A stretch of DNA of 64,000 bases from assembly GCA_015057325.1 (NCBI GenBank), contig SVEQ01000008.1, forward strand, positions 65,461 through 129,460. The letters run 5' to 3'. This stretch comes from Lachnospiraceae bacterium. GTDB lineage: Bacteria > Bacillota > Clostridia > Lachnospirales > Lachnospiraceae. Positions 59,507-64,000 of the stretch are shown piece after piece. A program made the translations under genes and the position numbers. Within the stretch, counting starts at the first letter, position 1, and each line of letters starts with the position of its first letter. A model generated the notes under the pieces. The model made no database searches. It saw nothing but the letters and a program-made list of their open reading frames with translations, and was not told where the DNA came from.

Positions 59507-60229
59507 CTACTCACCGGTCACACCGCCTTCCATTTGGGCAAAAGCGCGTCCCGACTCGCTTGCCTTATATTCCTCTACTGTTCCCCAAAATAGTGTATCA
59601 CCTACATGCAGAATATGACGAGCATATTGTGTGGCAATTTTGACATCATGAGAAATCATGATTATTGCAACTCCCTCTTTGTTGAGTTTGTTGATTCTTT
59701 CATAAAGCTCATTCATAGCAGCAGGGTCAAGTCCCGCTACCGGTTCATCAAGAAGCAACAACTTCTTAGTTGCACAAAGAGCTCTTGCAAGAAGTACTCT
59801 CTGTTGTTGTCCTCCTGACAAATTACGATATGAATGCTTTGCAAGATCATCCATTCCCATTCTCTTTAAGTTCTTAAGCGCAAGTGCTTTCTCCTCTTTA
59901 GTATAGAAAGGACGAAGACCTGCAAGACTCTGACAACCGGAAAGGACAACCTCCCATACGGAAGCCGGAAAATCCTTCTGAACAAGTGTCTGCTGCGGAA
60001 GATAACCAACCTCGCTTGCCGAGAGTCCCTCTCCAAATATCAACTCTCCCGAAATCGGAGAGATAAGACGCAATATTGTCTTCATCAAGGTACTTTTGCC
60101 TGCACCGTTCTCACCGACAATTATAAGATAATCTCCCTGTTCAACCGAGAAATTAAGCTTGTCTTTTAAGATCGATGCATTATATCCAATTTCCAAATCT
60201 TTGCATATGATGAGTGACTCGTTGTCCAC
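59507..60229 (-). CDS. Metal ABC transporter ATPase (ZnuC/MntA-type)
   Basis: 240 residues. Walker A is GENGAGKSTLMK near residue 38, Q loop GYLPQQT, signature NLSGGQQQRVLLARAL, Walker B LLLLDEPVAGLD, switch ISHD. The C-terminus is short, as in ZnuC homologues. It drives the adjacent permease. It lies 18 bp after an EAL-domain gene on the same strand, an odd neighbour. No Zur-type palindrome is obvious in the short gap. Confidence 0.9.
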   Translation of the reverse strand: MDNESLIICKDLEIGYNASILKDKLNFSVEQGDYLIIVGENGAGKSTLMKTILRLISPISGELIFGEGLSASEVGYLPQQTLVQKDFPASVWEVVLSGCQSLAGLRPFYTKEEKALALKNLKRMGMDDLAKHSYRNLSGGQQQRVLLARALCATKKLLLLDEPVAGLDPAAMNELYERINKLNKEGVAIIMISHDVKIATQYARHILHVGDTLFWGTVEEYKASESGRAFAQMEGGVTGE

Positions 60230-60247
60230 AGATTTGTCCTCCTTGTT

Positions 60248-62167
60248 TTATTCTTTTCCCTGTTTGATATATTCTATAAATTCATTCTTTGGTACAGGCT
60301 TTGAGAAATAATAGCCCTGAAGGTAATCAACCGACAATTCCTTAAGCATATCAAGTTGCTCCTTTGTCTCAACTCCCTCAACAAGTATTCGCCTACCCAT
60401 TTGGTCTATCATTTTAATGCTGTTGCCAAGTATAATTCTTCCAAGCTCTGTCTCTTCGGCGCCCCAAAGCAGACTCTTATCAATCTTAACAATATCGAAA
60501 TCCAACGAAAAAATGGATTGCATATTGGAATAACCGGTTCCGTAATCATCCATAGCAAAGCAAAAACCATGTTTTTTCAAATCCGAAACGACATAACTTA
60601 ACCTATCATAATCACTTGCTGCAATAGATTCCGTAATCTCAAAATTAATCGTCGATTTGTCCACATCATACTCATCAACAATACTGCATATATGCTCGAC
60701 AAATCCGGGCTTTAAGCACTGTAACACGGACAGATTAACATTAATATTCTCCATTCCGTATTGTGCAGGAATTCCACTTTTTAGAAACTCGCAAACCTGC
60801 CTAAGAACAAAGTCATCAATCATATCAATCATGCCAATCTGCTCAGCAATCGGAATAAACTCATCCGGGAAAAGTCTTCCCATAATGGGATCATTTAATC
60901 TCACAAGTGCCTCTGCACCATGAAGTTTCAATCCATTTAAGTAGAATGTCGGTTGATAATAAACCTCAAATCCATTTTCGTCAAGTCCGCGTGCAATGGC
61001 ATTTTCCATTTCACCACGTCTTAATATATGAGCCAAGTCCTTACCGTACAGCACAGTCGTCTCATTTTTGTTGGGCACGACGCTGTCAACCATGTAGAAT
61101 AAATCCACAGTGTTGGTTAGTTCATCAGGGAGCTTGACCGTCATTATAACAGCATTAAGAAGAATGTCCATCCCTCTAAACCCCCATGGACGATTGAATC
61201 TATCAGCAAGCAAATCAGCAACCGTATCGCCATTTAATTTCTTTCTGTCAAGCAGTACCAACACAAACGTCTCGGGGTTTGTTTGATAAATGTGAAACCT
61301 GGATACTATGGATTTCAAGTAATCTGACACAATCTCTGCAAGCAAATCAACATTAGCCGAACCCGTAACCTTCTGGATTATCTCGGCATTTGAAACCTTA
61401 AGACATACAAGATCAACATTCGTCTTGTTGACTATATAATTATTAACATCCATTCGCAGTGCTTTGCGGTTATAAAAACCGGTATTGACGTCAACCAAAT
61501 CGTCCTCCATCTCTACCGCAAGCATAAGTCCCATAAGGGCAAGTGCTTCAGCAAAAAGCTCGCCTTTGATGTTTTTGTCGAGAAACTGAATAACAACTCC
61601 GCCTACCACGATTACAAAAAAGTAAACTATCGCAAAACGACGGCGAGCATTGATTGCTTTCCACGAAAACCAAAGCAAAAGTATTGACATAAGGAAGTAT
61701 AGTGCTGCAACAATGTATATACATATTTCAGCCTTACTTCTCGTAAACTCATAATTAGAATCATAGTAAAAGATGCATTTTAAATAAGGGTTTAAAAAAA
61801 CCATTATTTCCGTTATGAAGAAAGGCACCGAACTTAGTACCCTCTGTAAATGAGATTGCTTATAAGCAAGTCCGGAAACAACCGATACATAAAGGAAGAA
61901 TACAGGACAAAGTGCGTTATGCAACAGGAAATACGAATACTGCGAAGCAAGTACAACCGGCATCGCTGACCTGACATTGGAAAGCATTGGTTCACCGATT
62001 GCTATCATCATTCCTGAAAAGCTGTTTAACACAACAATAATAAGCATACAAATATATAATTTGTTTTGAAACTTATCTGTTCTCTTGCTTGTAAACGTGA
62101 AAACCATACAGGTTACACTAATCACAAAAGCCGCAAAAAAACAGGCAAAATGAAAATCGTTTCCCAT
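60248..62167 (-). CDS. Membrane EAL phosphodiesterase with degenerate GGDEF
   Basis: 639 residues. Seven membrane segments fill residues 1-225. A GGDEF-type domain (about 230-375) keeps the fold but has NPETF where GGDEF should be, so it cannot be a cyclase. The EAL domain (about 390-635) has GAEALVRL, INVNLSV, FEITESIA, AMDDYGTGYSN, DIVKIDKS, VEGVET and QGYYFSKP, a complete catalytic set. It should hydrolyse cyclic di-GMP in response to a membrane or extracellular cue. Confidence 0.9.
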   Translation of the reverse strand: MGNDFHFACFFAAFVISVTCMVFTFTSKRTDKFQNKLYICMLIIVVLNSFSGMMIAIGEPMLSNVRSAMPVVLASQYSYFLLHNALCPVFFLYVSVVSGLAYKQSHLQRVLSSVPFFITEIMVFLNPYLKCIFYYDSNYEFTRSKAEICIYIVAALYFLMSILLLWFSWKAINARRRFAIVYFFVIVVGGVVIQFLDKNIKGELFAEALALMGLMLAVEMEDDLVDVNTGFYNRKALRMDVNNYIVNKTNVDLVCLKVSNAEIIQKVTGSANVDLLAEIVSDYLKSIVSRFHIYQTNPETFVLVLLDRKKLNGDTVADLLADRFNRPWGFRGMDILLNAVIMTVKLPDELTNTVDLFYMVDSVVPNKNETTVLYGKDLAHILRRGEMENAIARGLDENGFEVYYQPTFYLNGLKLHGAEALVRLNDPIMGRLFPDEFIPIAEQIGMIDMIDDFVLRQVCEFLKSGIPAQYGMENINVNLSVLQCLKPGFVEHICSIVDEYDVDKSTINFEITESIAASDYDRLSYVVSDLKKHGFCFAMDDYGTGYSNMQSIFSLDFDIVKIDKSLLWGAEETELGRIILGNSIKMIDQMGRRILVEGVETKEQLDMLKELSVDYLQGYYFSKPVPKNEFIEYIKQGKE

Positions 62168-62199
62168 TATAACTGCCCCTCCGCCCGGTAGTGAATCAT

Positions 62200-64000
62200 T
62201 TATACATCCTTCTTAAAAACCGTTTGAGACGAGATATCCGCTGCTTCATAGTGAAGTTCAACCTCTCTCAAATCGTATGTACGGTAAAACTCTGTCATTA
62301 TTCTTGTAGCAACCATATCCGTATAATCATTCGGAAGATCAATCAAAATGGCCACATACTGTGTACTGCTGTACCTCGTGGAAATATCCACGCTTCTGAT
62401 AGAATTAACAATTGCCTTCTTAAGCAATTCCATAATTCTGTCGCGTTCTTCTATCGTAATCTTAACACCCGAAACAGTGCTTATAGTAAAGAGCATGATC
62501 TTTACCTGCTGATTGTTTCTCTCCGCAACGTGACTGATATACTCGTACATCCTTGTAAAATCCGGATAACCCGCAACCATGGCACCTTTGTGTCCTTGCG
62601 ATTCTTTAAACATATCCACTAACTGCTTAAGATCAGCGCCCTCTGTATACTCGTCCGTCGAATAATCGTCTGATAAAAGTTTGTGACAGAAGAAAGCGTT
62701 ACCACCTTGCTGCTTTGAAACATAGATAGCCTTATCAGCGTTCTCATAAAGAACCATTACCTTATCCTTCTCGGTAACAATTTCAGATGCACCTACCGAA
62801 ACCGACATATGACGGATTCGCTCGTCTGAAGCAATCCTGTCATTGAGCATTGAAAAGAAGCGTTTTGTAAATGCTTCCGCTGCATCTGCCGTTGTTGTGG
62901 TCTCAGAGAATACTACAAATTCATCTGCACCAAATCTGGAAATCAAAACATTATCCTGTGCTGCTCTTATTAACTCCACCAAGGTTGTGAGATAGTAATC
63001 ACCCACCACAAAACCTTCCGTTTCATTTATACGATGAAAATGATCGATATCAAATATATACAAACAACCGCGTCCGTATTTTTGTATTGCATTTTGAATC
63101 TCTACACGACCGCTTTCTCTTCCGAAAGTTGAAGTAAGTTCATCAAGTTCACCCTTGTTATCGCCACCCTTATCTTCGGCAAGATCAATGACACGCGATA
63201 AAATTGTTGTTGCCTGCTGAACAACCTCTGTATCTGCATCGGGATTAACTTTAGGAAGTCTGTCCTCCACCATAAGTTTGATTATTGCATCCGTGCACTT
63301 TTCATCCCACTGCGTTCCTCTTCCATTTTGAAGTTCCCTTAAAATCTTGTCCTTTTCCAAATGACGTCTGTACACACGGTTACTCGACATTGCATCATAA
63401 GCATCAGCAACAGCAATAATTTTGGCAATATCGGGTATTTTCTCACCTGACAGTCCATCAGGATAACCCTTACCGTCTATTCTTTCATGATGATATTTTG
63501 CACCGATATCAAGGTTTTTTATCATGTCAATATCTTTAAGAATATCTGCACCGACTGTTGTATGGCTCTTCATAACCTTATACTCTTCTTGGGTAAGCCT
63601 TCCCGGCTTATTCAAAACCGCATCAGGAATACCAATCTTACCAATATCATGCAAAAGTCCAATCACTCTTATGTCCGTAAGTTCATTGTCTCTATAACCA
63701 AGTTCTTTTGCTATTGCGACCGCATATTCCGAAACTCGACGCGAATGACCTCTTGTATATTCATCCTTAGCATCGATAGTGTTGGCAATAGTTGTTATTG
63801 TCTGCATTGTCATCTGCTCGATTTCTTCGCTACGCTTTGTAATCTCGTCATTGGCAACGCGGATTTCTTCATTCTGTGCTGCTATCTCTTCGTTCTGTCT
63901 TGCCAAGTCAGCTGTGAACTTAACATTTTGCGTGTGAATCTCATCATATAACCTTGTCGCAAGATAAGAGCCCAAAAAACACAGGAACAACAACGCAATC
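62200..64000 (-). CDS. HD-GYP and GGDEF protein, 5' part outside the window
   Basis: About 600 residues are visible. The N-terminal edge is a membrane helix (LLFLCFLGSYLATRLY), so the true start and probably more helices lie past base 64000. After a coiled coil (NEEIAAQNEEIRVANDEI) comes an HD-GYP domain with GHSRRVSEYA, HDIGKIGIP, HHERIDGKGYP and VADAYDAMSSNRVYR, all intact. Then a GGDEF domain with RFGADEFVVF, where the second glycine is alanine, and a C-terminal region of about 150 residues that looks like a further degenerate cyclase fold (YSSTQYVAILI). HD-GYP hydrolysis is likely, cyclase activity doubtful. Confidence 0.88.
   Translation of the reverse strand, partial: IALLFLCFLGSYLATRLYDEIHTQNVKFTADLARQNEEIAAQNEEIRVANDEITKRSEEIEQMTMQTITTIANTIDAKDEYTRGHSRRVSEYAVAIAKELGYRDNELTDIRVIGLLHDIGKIGIPDAVLNKPGRLTQEEYKVMKSHTTVGADILKDIDMIKNLDIGAKYHHERIDGKGYPDGLSGEKIPDIAKIIAVADAYDAMSSNRVYRRHLEKDKILRELQNGRGTQWDEKCTDAIIKLMVEDRLPKVNPDADTEVVQQATTILSRVIDLAEDKGGDNKGELDELTSTFGRESGRVEIQNAIQKYGRGCLYIFDIDHFHRINETEGFVVGDYYLTTLVELIRAAQDNVLISRFGADEFVVFSETTTTADAAEAFTKRFFSMLNDRIASDERIRHMSVSVGASEIVTEKDKVMVLYENADKAIYVSKQQGGNAFFCHKLLSDDYSTDEYTEGADLKQLVDMFKESQGHKGAMVAGYPDFTRMYEYISHVAERNNQQVKIMLFTISTVSGVKITIEERDRIMELLKKAIVNSIRSVDISTRYSSTQYVAILIDLPNDYTDMVATRIMTEFYRTYDLREVELHYEAADISSQTVFKKDV

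Overview
The window looks like chromosome of a Gram-positive, anaerobic, gut-type member of the Clostridia, most probably Lachnospiraceae. This rests on the A+T-rich sequence, an FprA-type flavoprotein, a Spo0A-type response regulator, a lysine-rich Big_2-type cell-surface domain on a GH5 cellulase, and many cyclic-di-GMP proteins. I could not run a database search, so no species is claimed. Almost every gene is on the minus strand. No tRNA, rRNA or CRISPR array was recognised. || Layout: 0-6.1 kb holds a DUF1858 protein, a diacylglycerol-kinase-family lipid kinase, an asparaginase, an FprA flavoprotein, acylphosphatase, HAD hydrolase, alpha/beta hydrolase and low-molecular-weight tyrosine phosphatase (LMW-PTP). 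6.05-18.3 kb is a 12.25-kb, visibly G+C-richer integrative mobilizable element. It carries a Tn916-type integrase and excisionase, VapE-like and CHC2 replication proteins, a MOBV-like relaxase, an Xre regulator, and cargo: SnoaL-like protein, P-loop kinase, and a TetR-controlled ABC exporter. It lies between 12-bp direct repeats, one of which contains the start codon of the LMW-PTP gene. 18.3-23.5 kb is a cyclic-di-GMP block (HD-GYP, GGDEF, GGDEF-EAL). 23.5-33.3 kb has an epimerase, a flavodoxin-like reductase, a secreted modular GH5 cellulase and an ABC exporter with its two-component system. 33.4-45.5 kb holds a SulP transporter, a MacB-type membrane protein, a long coiled-coil efflux adaptor, a CUT1 sugar importer whose binding lipoprotein is fused to a probable propeller, a GH1 beta-glucosidase, and a divergent MerR-methyltransferase fusion. 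45.5-52.7 kb is housekeeping: dnaB, rplI, gdpP, a methyltransferase, a DUF1934 protein, murI, ddl. 52.7-55.4 kb is an AgrC-like kinase, a 19-codon peptide gene on the opposite strand, and a response regulator with a Spo0A-type DNA-binding domain. 55.4-64 kb has a Memo/AMMECR1 fusion, an aldolase-fold enzyme, a zinc-ribbon protein, a Znu-type ABC pair, an EAL protein and an HD-GYP/GGDEF protein cut by the window end. || How the genes work together: secreted cellulase, oligosaccharide importer and cytoplasmic beta-glucosidase form a plausible beta-glucan use path. Five cyclic-di-GMP proteins suggest dense second-messenger control of motility or the cell surface. The most novel-looking unit is the kinase/peptide/Spo0A-like regulator locus. 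Helically phased repeats resembling diverged tandem 0A boxes lie upstream of its regulator gene. The second is the mobile element: its end supplies a new Shine-Dalgarno sequence to the phosphatase gene it disconnected from an upstream HD-GYP gene.
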